Source: Bacteroidales bacterium | GTDB lineage: Bacteria > Bacteroidota > Bacteroidia > Bacteroidales > WCHB1-69 | Assembly (NCBI GenBank): GCA_017395245.1 | Contig: JAFPVR010000052.1 | Location: forward strand, 1-46,157 | Direction of reading: 5' to 3' | DNA: 46,157 nucleotides | Program-made: the position numbers and the translations under genes | The notes under the pieces: generated by a model | Databases searched by the model: none | What the model was told of the DNA's origin: nothing | Seen by the model: the letters and a program-made list of their open reading frames with translations, nothing else | Shown: in pieces, positions 26,652 to 34,862 of the stretch | How the letters are laid out: the number at the start of each line of letters is the position of its first letter | Position numbering within the stretch: the stretch's first letter is position 1

Positions 26652-26679
26652 GTAGAGACGGGGCGTGTCCCGTCTCTAC
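26652..26679. repeat. GTAGAGACG palindrome, copy 3
   Basis: 11-bp arms GTAGAGACGGG and CCCGTCTCTAC around a 6-base loop GCGTGT, in the spacer between the divergent MscS and CPBP genes. Confidence 0.85.
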
Positions 26680-26721
26680 ACACGGCTATTTCATTATGTC
26701 TGCGTATATTTGAAATTTATG

Positions 26722-26730
26722 TACATTTGC
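26722..26730 (+). promoter_or_regulatory. -7 promoter element of the CPBP operon
   Basis: TACATTTGC fits TAnnTTTGC and lies 31 bases before the ATG at 26762. Confidence 0.55.
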
Positions 26731-26761
26731 CGCGAATTATAGACGCTAAAACCATTCGCGT

Positions 26762-27658
26762 ATGAGACTGAAAGAGAAGTCCTATTTCGTGCAACTGGTC
26801 GTGCTGACCCTGTTCATGCTCGGCGGCATGCTCGTGTTCTCCTCATTGGGGACCCTGCTCGTGATGCTGATCTACCACACCCCGAACATGCTGGAAGCCG
26901 CCGACCCCGTGACCGCCATCCGCATCACGCAGACGCTGACCACCGTCGGCACGTTCCTCGTGCCTTCGCTGCTGTTCGCCTACTGCTACAACCGGCAGTG
27001 GTTCGACTACAACGCCGCCAACCGCCAGCCGAAACAGCAGATGGTCAACATGGTGCTCATCCTGTCCGTCACGCTGCTGCCCGTGGTGGGCGCACTGGCG
27101 GCATTCAACGAGAACATCATGCCGCAGGAGGGCGCCGTGGCCGAGTTCATGCGCGACATGGAGGAGGCCGCCAACCAAATACTGGAACTCGTGACCTCGC
27201 AGCGCAGCAGCTGGGACCTCATCGCCAACATCTTGGTATTTGCGGTGTTGGCGGGTGTCTGCGAGGAGTTCTTCTTCCAAGGCGCCTTGCAACCGCTGCT
27301 GACGAACTGGACGAAGAATCCCCATATCGGCATACTGCTCACCGCCCTGATATTCAGCGCACTGCACTTCCAATTCTACGGTTTCATCCCGCGATTTCTG
27401 TTAGGACTCTACCTCGGCTACCTACTCTATTGGAGCAAGTCACTGTGGCTGCCCATTCTGGCCCATGTGCTTCACAACACCCTCTCCATTCTGGTGGACT
27501 TCACCCTGCAAGGGCGCGGCATCGACACCGACAACATGCAATTCACCGACATGAAGGGCTCTCTGCCCACCGCTGCCGCCTGCGCTTTAATCAGCGCGAT
27601 GGCGATTGTCTATATTTGGCGGATTTACCGCGACGGAGAACACACAAACACAATATGA
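26762..27658 (+). CDS. CPBP-family intramembrane glutamic protease (CAAX/Abi)
   Basis: 298 residues with about seven membrane helices. The family motifs are in order: Glu168-Glu169 in GVCEEFFFQGALQ, FSALHFQFYGFIPRFLLGLYLGYL with His202, and LAHVLHNT with His235. These residues form the active site of CPBP proteases in the membrane. Bacterial members process membrane proteins or confer bacteriocin self-protection; the substrate here is unknown. It is the first gene of a four-gene run. Its TGA stop overlaps the ATG of the L,D-transpeptidase (ATGA), so the two are probably translationally coupled. Confidence 0.92.
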   Translation: MRLKEKSYFVQLVVLTLFMLGGMLVFSSLGTLLVMLIYHTPNMLEAADPVTAIRITQTLTTVGTFLVPSLLFAYCYNRQWFDYNAANRQPKQQMVNMVLILSVTLLPVVGALAAFNENIMPQEGAVAEFMRDMEEAANQILELVTSQRSSWDLIANILVFAVLAGVCEEFFFQGALQPLLTNWTKNPHIGILLTALIFSALHFQFYGFIPRFLLGLYLGYLLYWSKSLWLPILAHVLHNTLSILVDFTLQGRGIDTDNMQFTDMKGSLPTAAACALISAMAIVYIWRIYRDGEHTNTI

Positions 27659-29487
27659 AAAAGTTACTGATCATTACGTTTCTCGCGACCCTCGCGTTTG
27701 TCGGCTGCCAATCCAAAGCGCATGTGCAGCCCGAACCGCACTGGTTCAAGCATTATTCCCACTATCACGAGAAAGATTACATCCAATTTATTGAGAACCA
27801 AATCCATAGCGAGACCGACTCTTCCTTGTCCGCCGCAATGGTCCGGGACTTCTACCGCGACCGGCACTTCCATCCCTTTTGGACGCAGAACGGGCTGCAG
27901 GAGATTCTGACCGACTCGCTGCTTGCCACTTTCGACAATGCCTTGCGCCTACATGGCATCCCCAACGAATATTTCGGGTTGGACAGCATCCGCCACACCA
28001 TCGCGCAACTCGTTGAAAACCAGGTTCCCAACAACGATTCGCTCTACCCGTACCTCTATCGCCTCGAACGGCAGCTCACCGACAGCTACGTGCGCTATGT
28101 CTGTGCCCTCGCCTACGGGGCTACCGACCCCAAGGCCGTAAACGGCAGCAAATGGTACTACGCCACGCTTAAGCCCGACTCCTCGTTCCTCCAAACCATG
28201 CTTGCGGAAATGCCCCGATTTGAGAAGACGATTTCCGGATTAGCGCCCCAGACAGCCGATTATCAATCCCTTCAAAAGGAATTGAAACGGCTGTACAGTT
28301 TGCCGGATTCGACGCAGACCGAGATTCCTGACTTCCGCCTGCGCAAAGACGGTCATAGCGCGAACCTTCCCAAGCTATGCCAACGGCTTAACCAAATCGG
28401 ATTTCCCGTCAGCATTGGCAACACCCTGAACGATACGTTGTTGCAAGCCCTCAATAACTTCCGCCGAATCAACGGCATCCCCGAAAGCGACTCCCTCGAC
28501 GGCGAGACCATTGAAAAGCTGAACCGGCCGCTGCAGTACTATAAGGATGCCGTGGCCGCCAACCTCGAACGCCTGCGCTGGCAGAAGAAGCATCAGAAAT
28601 CCGACGACACCCTTCACATTGCCGTCAACATTCCCGACTACACGCTCTGTGTGGTGCAGAAGGACGAGGTGGTGATGCGCGAACGCATCTGCTGCGGCAA
28701 GACCCAGAATCCCCAAAACGACCCGGCACGTCACAAAGACGGCCTCATCGCCCCGTTCAAGGCCGAAACTCCACTGTTATACAGCCAGATACGCACGCTG
28801 GTACTCAATCCTGAGTGGAACATTCCCTACGACATTATCAAGAACGAATACTACCCGAAACTCGTGAAGAGCAACACGGCGGTGGTAAACCGCGAGCATC
28901 TCTACATCCGCGACAGCCGCACGGGACGCTACGTCAAGCCCGACTCCATCAACTGGAGCATGGTGAACCGCAACAACATCCCCTACCGGTTGCACCAAAC
29001 CTCGGGACGCTACAACGCGCTGGGCCGCTTCAAGTTCGTGTTTGCCAACTCCGAATCGGTCTATCTGCACGACACCAACAACAAGGGGGCGTTCAAGCGG
29101 CGCAAACGGGCGCTGAGCCACGGCTGCGTGCGTGTGCAAAACCCCGACAGCGTGGCCGAGTGGGTCTATGCCGTCAACGGCTTCGACACCAACTACATCG
29201 AACAACTGCATATCCTCCTCGGCGCGGAACCCACCACCGAGAAGGGCGAGAAATTCGTGGAGAAAAAGCACGAGCAGGATTCCATCTATTACGAAAAGCT
29301 GAGCGACTGGGACAAACAGTTCTACCGCGAGCTGCGCCCCACGAGCGTCACCCTGCGCAAGCCCATCCCGCTCTTCATCGAGTACTACACCTGCTTCGTC
29401 GCCGCAGACGGCACCGTGCAATACCGCGAGGATGTTTACTACAAGGACGGGAATATTCTGTTTTTGATGAAACACCCGGATTTTTGA
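27655..29487 (+). CDS. L,D-transpeptidase lipoprotein (YcbB/YkuD type)
   Basis: 610 residues starting MKKLLIITFLATLAFVGCQSK, with a lipobox (AFVGC), so it is probably a lipoprotein. An N-terminal helical region (40-250) and a peptidoglycan-binding-like stretch (LRKDGHSANLPKLCQRLNQIGFPVSIG, about 225-290) precede the YkuD catalytic domain, whose signature ALSHGCVRVQNP holds His489 and Cys491. This is the large YcbB layout found in Bacteroidetes: it makes 3-3 cross-links in peptidoglycan or attaches proteins to it. The start is the ATG inside the ATGA overlap with the CPBP gene. The TGA stop lies in the first unit of a TTGACCG array. Confidence 0.92.
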   Translation: MKKLLIITFLATLAFVGCQSKAHVQPEPHWFKHYSHYHEKDYIQFIENQIHSETDSSLSAAMVRDFYRDRHFHPFWTQNGLQEILTDSLLATFDNALRLHGIPNEYFGLDSIRHTIAQLVENQVPNNDSLYPYLYRLERQLTDSYVRYVCALAYGATDPKAVNGSKWYYATLKPDSSFLQTMLAEMPRFEKTISGLAPQTADYQSLQKELKRLYSLPDSTQTEIPDFRLRKDGHSANLPKLCQRLNQIGFPVSIGNTLNDTLLQALNNFRRINGIPESDSLDGETIEKLNRPLQYYKDAVAANLERLRWQKKHQKSDDTLHIAVNIPDYTLCVVQKDEVVMRERICCGKTQNPQNDPARHKDGLIAPFKAETPLLYSQIRTLVLNPEWNIPYDIIKNEYYPKLVKSNTAVVNREHLYIRDSRTGRYVKPDSINWSMVNRNNIPYRLHQTSGRYNALGRFKFVFANSESVYLHDTNNKGAFKRRKRALSHGCVRVQNPDSVAEWVYAVNGFDTNYIEQLHILLGAEPTTEKGEKFVEKKHEQDSIYYEKLSDWDKQFYRELRPTSVTLRKPIPLFIEYYTCFVAADGTVQYREDVYYKDGNILFLMKHPDF

Positions 29488-29575
29488 CCGTTGACCTTTG
29501 ACCGTTGACTTTGACCTTTGACTGATGACTGTTGACACTGTGAACCCTAAACTCTAAACTCTTAACTCTTAACCA
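29484..29575 (+). repeat. Spacer array filling the gap from stop to next start
   Basis: TTGACCG, TTGACCT, TTGACCG, TTGACT, TTGACCT, TTGACT, then GATGACT, GTTGACA, and then a second series CCCTAAA, CTCTAAA, CTCTTAA, CTCTTAA. It begins within the L,D-transpeptidase stop (29485-29487) and ends two bases before the next ATG (29578). TGA or TAA occurs in nearly every unit. Confidence 0.85.
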
Positions 29576-29577
29576 TA

Positions 29578-30483
29578 ATGCCCCAACCCGACAAACCCGA
29601 TTTCCCGCGCCCCAAAAAGGGTATGATAACCCGGCTCCTCGTGGATGCCGGCGCCACCAAGAGCACCTTTGTGCTGCTCGGCGGAGATGCGCCAGTCCGC
29701 TGCCAATGCGCCGGTATCAATGCCAACTACACCCCCGAGGCCGACATTCTGCGCATCCTCGCCGAAGCGGTGGCGCAGTTCCCTAAAGATATAACCATCA
29801 ATAAAATAGACTATTACGGAGCCGGATGTGCCACTCCGCAGAACGCCTTCCGAATGGAGGGCTACCTGCGCCTCTATTTCCCGACGGCGGAAATCCACGT
29901 CTGGTCGGACCTGATGGCCGCCTGCCACGCGCTTGCGGACGGACGTGAGGCCATCGTCTGCATCCTCGGCACCGGCGCGGCCTCCTGCCACTACGACGGC
30001 CGCGAGATGGTGCACCGCGCTCCCTCCCTCGGCTGGATACTCGGCGACGAAGGAAGCGGCACGAACCTCGGCAAATGTCTCGTCACCGCCTACCTGTCGG
30101 AGACGCTCCCCCACCCCGTCCGCACCGCCTTCGAGGAGCGCTACCACCTCAACCGCGACCTCATCCTGCACAAACTTTATCAGGAACCGCAGCCCAACCT
30201 CTTCCTGTCGCAGTTTGCCCCGTTCCTGAACGAATATCGCGAAGAGCCCACTGTCCGACAGCTCATCACCTCCGCTTTCGAAAGCTTCTTTGCAAAGCAG
30301 AAGAGTTACTATCCTGGCTGCGACGCGCTCCCGTGGCACTTCACCGGCTCGGTGGCGGCGCACTTCGAGACACTGCTGCGAGAGGCGGCAACCCACGCAG
30401 GATGCACGGTCGGGTATGTTGCGGGCGACCCGATGCCGGGGCTCATCACGAAAATGTCGGAACTCATCAAGAAGATAGACTGA
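29578..30483 (+). CDS. BadF/BadG-type ATPase, probable N-acetylglucosamine kinase
   Basis: 301 residues with the ASKHA sugar-kinase fold. The phosphate-1 motif is LLVDAGATKSTFVLLGG (about 20-36), the catalytic/central part VWSDLMAACHAL, the phosphate-2 motif CILGTGAASCHYDG (about 125-138), and the adenosine motif is near TGSVAAHFETLL. LGWILGDEGSGTNLGK matches bacterial GlcNAc kinases, which phosphorylate amino sugars released from peptidoglycan or chitin. With the L,D-transpeptidase before it, a role in cell-wall sugar recycling is a reasonable inference. MITRLL at 29623 is an alternative start. Only 6 bases separate it from the MATE gene. Confidence 0.85.
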   Translation: MPQPDKPDFPRPKKGMITRLLVDAGATKSTFVLLGGDAPVRCQCAGINANYTPEADILRILAEAVAQFPKDITINKIDYYGAGCATPQNAFRMEGYLRLYFPTAEIHVWSDLMAACHALADGREAIVCILGTGAASCHYDGREMVHRAPSLGWILGDEGSGTNLGKCLVTAYLSETLPHPVRTAFEERYHLNRDLILHKLYQEPQPNLFLSQFAPFLNEYREEPTVRQLITSAFESFFAKQKSYYPGCDALPWHFTGSVAAHFETLLREAATHAGCTVGYVAGDPMPGLITKMSELIKKID

Positions 30484-30489
30484 CCGCCC

Positions 30490-31824
30490 ATGGCCTCCCG
30501 CATCCTCCTCTCCGACCACTTCACCTATGGCAAATTGCTGCGTTTCACCGCACCCACCATGGGCACGATGGCGTTCACCTCTATTTACAGCGTGGTTGAC
30601 GGCCTTTTCGTGTCGAACCTTGCGGGCAAAACGCCCTTTGCCGCCCTCAACCTGATTTATCCGTTCATCATGTTCCTAAGCGTGGTGGGCTTCATTTTCG
30701 GTAGCGGCGGCAGCGCCCTCATCGCCAAGAAACTCGGCGAGGGGAAATCCGGCGAGGCCAACCGCATCTTCACTATGCTCGTATGCGCCGGCGCCCTCGC
30801 GGGTACCTTTTTCGCCGCCGTCGGCATGCCCTTTCTCGATGACATTTCCCGCCTTCTCGGTGCCGACGAGCCCATGGTCGCCGACTGCGTCATGTACGGC
30901 CGCATCCTCCTCATCGCCCTCCCCTTCTTCATCCTGCAGCTCATGTTCTTCAACCTGTTCGTCACCGCCGAGCGTCCCCGCCTCGGACTCATCGTCACGT
31001 TCATCTGCGGAGGTCTCAACATGCTGCTCGATTTCCTGTTCATCGCCGTCTTCGGCCTCGGGCTGAAAGGCGCAGCGTGGGCCACCGCCCTCTCGCAGAT
31101 GACCGGAGCCCTCATCCCTATTGTCTACTTCCTTGCCCCCAACGGTTCCGCACTACGACTCGGCAAACCCACCTTTGACGGCGCAGCGCTGCGGCAGACC
31201 TGCCTCAACGGCATGAGCGAGTTCTTCACCAATGTCTCCGCCGCTTTGGTTTCCATGCTTTACAACTATCAACTAATGAAATACATAGGCGAGGATGGTG
31301 TGGCCGCCTACGGCATTATCGTGTACTTGGCGTTCGTTTTCGCGGCCATTATGATGGGCTACAGCATCGGTTCCGCGCCCATCGTGAGTTACCACTACGG
31401 GGCGGGCAACCGCGACGAGCTGCGCAACGTATACCAGAAGAGCATAAAGTTGATTGCTATCTTCGGGGTGGTGCAGTTCCTCATCGCACAATTGTTCGCC
31501 CGTCCGCTTTCGAGCATCTTCGTGGGCTACGACCCCGCGCTGCTCGACCTCACCGTCCGCGCCATGCGGGTTTACAGCGTCTCGTTCCTGCTGATGGGCT
31601 TCAACGGCTACGCATCGGCGTTCTTCACCGCACTGAACAACGACGTGGTGTCGGCGATCATCGCCACCAACCGCACACTTGTATGCGAAACCCTCGCCGT
31701 GCTTGTGCTGCCGCTGGTCTTCGGTGTCGACGGCATTTGGTACGCCATCATCTTCGCCGAATCCGCCGCCCTGCTGCTCTCCGTCACCATGCTGACGCGG
31801 TATCGCGAACAATACGGATACTGA
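30490..31824 (+). CDS. MATE-family multidrug/metabolite exporter
   Basis: 444 residues with twelve predicted membrane helices in two similar halves. MATE-type sequence is clear: FTAPTMGTMAFTSIYSVVDGLFVSNLAG at the N-terminus, then GSGGSALIAKKLGEGKSGEANRIFT (helix 2-3 loop) and the second-half counterpart GYSIGSAPIVSYHYGAGNRDELRNV. It would export cationic or other compounds by Na+ or H+ antiport from the inner membrane. It is the last gene of the CPBP-to-MATE run and ends against the convergent prmC gene, with a hairpin between them. The substrate cannot be told. Confidence 0.92.
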   Translation: MASRILLSDHFTYGKLLRFTAPTMGTMAFTSIYSVVDGLFVSNLAGKTPFAALNLIYPFIMFLSVVGFIFGSGGSALIAKKLGEGKSGEANRIFTMLVCAGALAGTFFAAVGMPFLDDISRLLGADEPMVADCVMYGRILLIALPFFILQLMFFNLFVTAERPRLGLIVTFICGGLNMLLDFLFIAVFGLGLKGAAWATALSQMTGALIPIVYFLAPNGSALRLGKPTFDGAALRQTCLNGMSEFFTNVSAALVSMLYNYQLMKYIGEDGVAAYGIIVYLAFVFAAIMMGYSIGSAPIVSYHYGAGNRDELRNVYQKSIKLIAIFGVVQFLIAQLFARPLSSIFVGYDPALLDLTVRAMRVYSVSFLLMGFNGYASAFFTALNNDVVSAIIATNRTLVCETLAVLVLPLVFGVDGIWYAIIFAESAALLLSVTMLTRYREQYGY

Positions 31825-31923
31825 ATCGTGTGCTTTACCCCCTACCGAGCTTTCGCCCCTGCCGGGGCGTGCAGTCACATCCGACACACGGCACACTTTT
31901 TTACCCCTAAACGTGGCGCACCA

Positions 31924-31953
31924 TTCCGCAAGGCGCAAAGCGCCGTAGCGGAA
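31924..31953. terminator. Hairpin between convergent MATE and prmC genes
   Basis: Nested stem TTCCGC-AA-GGCGC-AAA-GCGCC-GTA-GCGGAA. No T-run follows on either strand, so a bidirectional terminator role is likely from position but not proven. Confidence 0.5.
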
Positions 31954-31970
31954 CCTCCGCCGCTTATTTC

Positions 31971-32855
31971 CTATCGGGGCTTGCGGTCGCCCCTATTCAC
32001 CGCCGTCACAAACCGCAGTTGCCCGTTCAGGTCCCGGACAGACTGGACGTCACGCAAGCCGTACCGGGAGAAAGCCGCCGCAATACCCTCGTGAAAGTCA
32101 TGGTAGGTCTCCACGAAGAGGCGGCCGCCGGGCACGAGCACGCGTTGCGCCAGACGGGCAACGGACTCGTAACACAATAGCGCGTCATCGTCAGGGACGA
32201 ACAACGCCAACGACGGCTCATAGTCTGTGACGTTTCGGTGCATTGCCGCGCGGTCGGAGGCGGGGATATAGGGCGGGTTGCTCACAATGGCATCAAACCG
32301 GCGTTCACCGAAGGGGATGTGCTCCACGTCTGCCATGTCGTGGCGGGCGAAGGCGACCTCCACACCGTTTCGTTGGGCGTTGCGCCGCGCTACCGCCAAA
32401 GCCTCCTCCGAGATATCCGTGGCGAAGACCTCCACGCCCGGAAGCCCCTTCGCTAACGAAACGGCAATGCAGCCGCTGCCCGTGCCGATGTCCCAAAGCG
32501 ACTTTGACGCTGACAATTCCCGTTCCTTGAAGCTCTCCACGACCATCTGCACCAATTCCTCGGTCTCCTGCCTCGGAATCAGCACCGCCGGTGACACCTC
32601 GAACGGCAGCCCGTAAAACTCCGTCTCGCCCAGCACATATTGCACGGGGCAGCCTTGCGCAAGTTTCTCCATATCCCGCTGGATGTCAGCCATCAACAGA
32701 TCATCCACAGGCTCGTCGCCGCGTAAGGCAATCTCGTACCGTTGCATCCCAAACTTCGCACAGACATACACATACGCGACTGCGGCCGCCTCACGCTCGT
32801 CGTAAAGCGGCCGCAGGGTTTGCCGTAGGATTTGGGTCAGTTCTCTGATGGTCAT
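31971..32855 (-). CDS. prmC: Peptide chain release factor N5-glutamine methyltransferase
   Basis: 294 residues. An N-terminal helical domain (TIRELTQILRQTLRPLYDEREAAAVAYVYV) precedes a class I SAM-methyltransferase fold: the SAM-binding loop is DIGTGSGCIAVSLAK, and SNPPYIP is the NPPY motif that binds the glutamine side chain. It methylates the GGQ glutamine of release factors 1 and 2. The frame extends upstream to 33032, but that part is a translated repeat region; the ATG at 32855 gives the normal family length. No neighbour is functionally linked. Confidence 0.95.
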   Translation of the reverse strand: MTIRELTQILRQTLRPLYDEREAAAVAYVYVCAKFGMQRYEIALRGDEPVDDLLMADIQRDMEKLAQGCPVQYVLGETEFYGLPFEVSPAVLIPRQETEELVQMVVESFKERELSASKSLWDIGTGSGCIAVSLAKGLPGVEVFATDISEEALAVARRNAQRNGVEVAFARHDMADVEHIPFGERRFDAIVSNPPYIPASDRAAMHRNVTDYEPSLALFVPDDDALLCYESVARLAQRVLVPGGRLFVETYHDFHEGIAAAFSRYGLRDVQSVRDLNGQLRFVTAVNRGDRKPR

Positions 32856-32884
32856 CGTGCTTACATTTGTTCGTAACTTTGGTC

Positions 32885-32945
32885 TGCACTCGCCCCACAT
32901 TGCGCTTCGCCTTATGCGGGGGTAATTGCTCTCTGTGCGTTTTGC
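32885..32945 (-). repeat. Structured dispersed repeat, copy C (partial)
   Basis: CCCCACAT (32893-32900) and ATGCGGGG (32914-32921) around a 13-base loop TGCGCTTCGCCTT; on the minus strand the one mismatch becomes a G-U pair. Same orientation as copy B, lacking the GTCTC hairpin. Confidence 0.7.
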
Positions 32946-32949
32946 CTTA

Positions 32950-32990
32950 CCACCCCGCCCTACGGGCACCCCTCCAAAGGAGGGGAATGG
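32950..32990. repeat. CCCCTCC-AAA-GGAGGGG hairpin repeat
   Basis: CCCCTCC (32969-32975) and GGAGGGG (32979-32985) with a 3-base loop, preceded by CACCCCGCCCTACGGGCA. I know similar sequences as frequent intergenic elements in Bacteroidetes genomes. Confidence 0.65.
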
Positions 32991-33012
32991 GCTGTTTAAG
33001 GAATATTTTTTT

Positions 33013-33040
33013 GTAGAGACGCGCCACGGCACGTCTCTAC
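33013..33040. repeat. GTAGAGACG palindrome, copy 4
   Basis: GTAGAGACG (33013-33021) and CGTCTCTAC (33032-33040). The centre CGCCACGGCA continues the pairing as GCC/GGC after one mismatch. It runs directly into the ACTCTAA array. Confidence 0.8.
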
Positions 33041-33068
33041 ACTCTAAACTCTCAACTCTAAACTCTCA
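33041..33068 (-). repeat. 7-base spacer array starting in a stop codon
   Basis: Four exact 7-mers; on the minus strand TGAGAGT, TTAGAGT, TGAGAGT, TTAGAGT. The first contains the TGA stop of the BT_3928-type gene (33066-33068). Every unit has TGA or TAG in the sense direction. Confidence 0.85.
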
Positions 33069-34241
33069 CTCCACCGGTTTCGCGGGGATATCGCGCCACG
33101 CCCACTTGTCCATCACCACGCCCTTGTTGAGGCGCATGACACCGGGGTTGGAACGCATGGCGTCGCGCACCATGAAGGGACCGGTGATCGGGTTGATGGG
33201 GTTGTAGTAAATCGGGAACTCAATGCCGTATTCCTTGACAAACGCGGCAATTTCCTCCTCCGACGAGTTGGTGATGCCCACGAAGTCAATGCCGTTCTCC
33301 TCACAAGCTTTCGCCAGAGGTAACACTTTTTGCATACCCTTGGCATTGGATTCGCTCAAATCATGGACATACAGCACATAGACATCGCGGTCGTTCGTCG
33401 TGGAGAAATAATCGGGTGCGTGGTCGGCACCGTTCTCGTCGAGCATATTGAAGCCGTCAATTTTGGCTTTCACCGCCTCCTTGATGACTTTGTCTTCGCG
33501 GGAGACGTACTCGTTCTTCTCGTAGAAAGCCTCGTCCTGATCCATCAGTTCGTCCTGCGTGAGGGTGATTTCCTCGCCGGTAGCCGTGTTCTTGTAGACA
33601 AACACCACGTCCTTCTGGGCGGGCTGCGCCACGAAGACGGAGACATCCTTGCCCTTGTTCCAGTCGCTCTTGCCGATGAACGGCAGATGGCGGATAACGT
33701 AAAGCTGGAAGATGACGGCAATGAGGGCGAAGATGGCCACGGCAATCCACTGCCCGAGCACCGTCAGGCGGCAGTCGCTGATTCTCTTGCGGTTGAAGAA
33801 GACAATGAGCGTGGGGATGATAAAGACCACATTTTTCAGGAAGGTGGCCTTGTTGGACATCTCAATCACATCGCCGAAGCAGCCGCAATCCTTCACCACA
33901 CCGAAGTAGTGGATGCCGTTCACTTCCATATACTCCGCGATGGCAAGCCACAGCGTGAGGAAGAAGAAGAACGTCATGAAGATGAGGTAGCCCCATGCAG
34001 CCAACTGCACGCGCACACGGAAGAGCAGCATGCAGCCCAGCACAAATTCGCAGGTGATGGCCACCACCGCCGCGAAGAGCGCCAACGGGTGCAGAAAGCC
34101 CATGTGGAAGGAGACGAAATAATCGTTCACCGTCACCCCGAAGCCCACCGGGTCAATGGCCTTCGTGAAACTGGAGAAGAGGAACAGGCACCCCAAAAGG
34201 ATGCGGATGATTTTTAACCAAACGGGTTCTTTTTTACTCAT
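33066..34241 (-). CDS. BT_3928-type DoxX/MauE-like membrane protein
   Basis: 391 residues from ATG 34241 (a GTG three codons earlier is possible). Four membrane helices with DoxX/MauE-type sequence come first (ILLGCLFLFSSFTKAIDPVGFG, FVLGCMLLFRVRVQLAAWGYLIFMTFFFFLTLW) and the cysteine motif KDCGCFGD after them. A further helix near 165-190 follows, then a soluble C-terminal domain that looks thioredoxin-like (LPLAKACEENGIDFVGITNSSEEEIAAFVKEYGIEFPIYYN) but lacks a CXXC. MauE/DoxX relatives take part in membrane redox or disulphide chemistry; the exact role in Bacteroidetes is unknown. It follows DUF1599 with a 7-mer array between, a neighbourhood I recall as common in this phylum. Confidence 0.85.
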   Translation of the reverse strand: MSKKEPVWLKIIRILLGCLFLFSSFTKAIDPVGFGVTVNDYFVSFHMGFLHPLALFAAVVAITCEFVLGCMLLFRVRVQLAAWGYLIFMTFFFFLTLWLAIAEYMEVNGIHYFGVVKDCGCFGDVIEMSNKATFLKNVVFIIPTLIVFFNRKRISDCRLTVLGQWIAVAIFALIAVIFQLYVIRHLPFIGKSDWNKGKDVSVFVAQPAQKDVVFVYKNTATGEEITLTQDELMDQDEAFYEKNEYVSREDKVIKEAVKAKIDGFNMLDENGADHAPDYFSTTNDRDVYVLYVHDLSESNAKGMQKVLPLAKACEENGIDFVGITNSSEEEIAAFVKEYGIEFPIYYNPINPITGPFMVRDAMRSNPGVMRLNKGVVMDKWAWRDIPAKPVE

Positions 34242-34246
34242 ATTAT

Positions 34247-34302
34247 TCACAAATCACTAATCACAAATCACAAATCACTAATCACTAATCACTAATCAAA
34301 AC
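34247..34302 (-). repeat. TTAGTGA/TTTGTGA spacer array
   Basis: Eight phased 7-mers (on the plus strand TCACAAA, TCACTAA, TCACAAA, TCACAAA, TCACTAA x3, TCAAAAC) filling almost the whole gap between the DUF1599 stop (34305) and the next start (34241). Each unit carries TGA, often also TAG, in the sense direction. Confidence 0.9.
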
Positions 34303-34304
34303 AA

Positions 34305-34862
34305 CTACTCTTCTTTTTCAAGGACCAAACGGATGAGGCAGAACATGGAGTAGTTAATCATATCGTAATAGTTGGCGTCGAGGCCCTCGGAGACGAGGGT
34401 GTTGCCGTGGTGGTCCTCAATGGACTTGGTGCGGAAAATCTTCATCAGGATGATGTCGGTGATGGAACTGATGCGCATACGACGCCAGGCCTCGTCGTAG
34501 TCGTGGTTCTTGTCCATCATCAGGTTCTTGGCGGCGTGGATGTAGTGGTCGTAGCGTTCCAGGAGCTTGTCGGTCGGCATAACGGTCTCCTCGGGCGAGT
34601 TGGCAACCCCGACCTCCAACTGGATAAGCGCCATCACGCAGTAGTTGACAATGCCGACGAACTCGGGTACAATGCCCTCGGCCACCCGCGCATCACCCTT
34701 TTCCTGGATGCTACGGATGCGGTTGGCCTTGATGTAAATCTGGTCGGTGAGCGACGGCAGCCGCAAGATGCGCCACGCCGTGCCGTAATCGATCGCCTTG
34801 TTGCGGAAAACCTCCTGGCAATAGGCGATTATCTTCTCATATTGTTCCGATGTGTTTGCCAT
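34305..34862 (-). CDS. DUF1599 protein (nucleotide-modification-associated type)
   Basis: 185 residues built from two similar halves. Each carries an RNKAIDYGTAWRILR / DKNHDYDEAWRRMR-type motif followed by IYIKANRIRSIQEKG / ILMKIFRTKSIEDHHG and a helical end with D/E-x-x-YD. This internal duplication is the mark of DUF1599. The family has been linked by others to nucleotide modification, but its function in Bacteroidetes housekeeping loci is not established. It overlaps the preceding gingipain-like gene by one base (TAATG), so translation is probably coupled to that much longer gene. Confidence 0.87.
   Translation of the reverse strand: MANTSEQYEKIIAYCQEVFRNKAIDYGTAWRILRLPSLTDQIYIKANRIRSIQEKGDARVAEGIVPEFVGIVNYCVMALIQLEVGVANSPEETVMPTDKLLERYDHYIHAAKNLMMDKNHDYDEAWRRMRISSITDIILMKIFRTKSIEDHHGNTLVSEGLDANYYDMINYSMFCLIRLVLEKEE

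Noticed and set aside
26998-27654. Upstream extension of the L,D-transpeptidase frame within the CPBP gene
   Set aside because: It overlaps the CPBP coding frame with no domain content; the lipoprotein signal peptide starts at 27655.
32856-33032. N-terminal extension of prmC
   Set aside because: The extra residues translate repeat copy C, the CCCCTCC hairpin and part of a palindrome; the family length fits the ATG at 32855.
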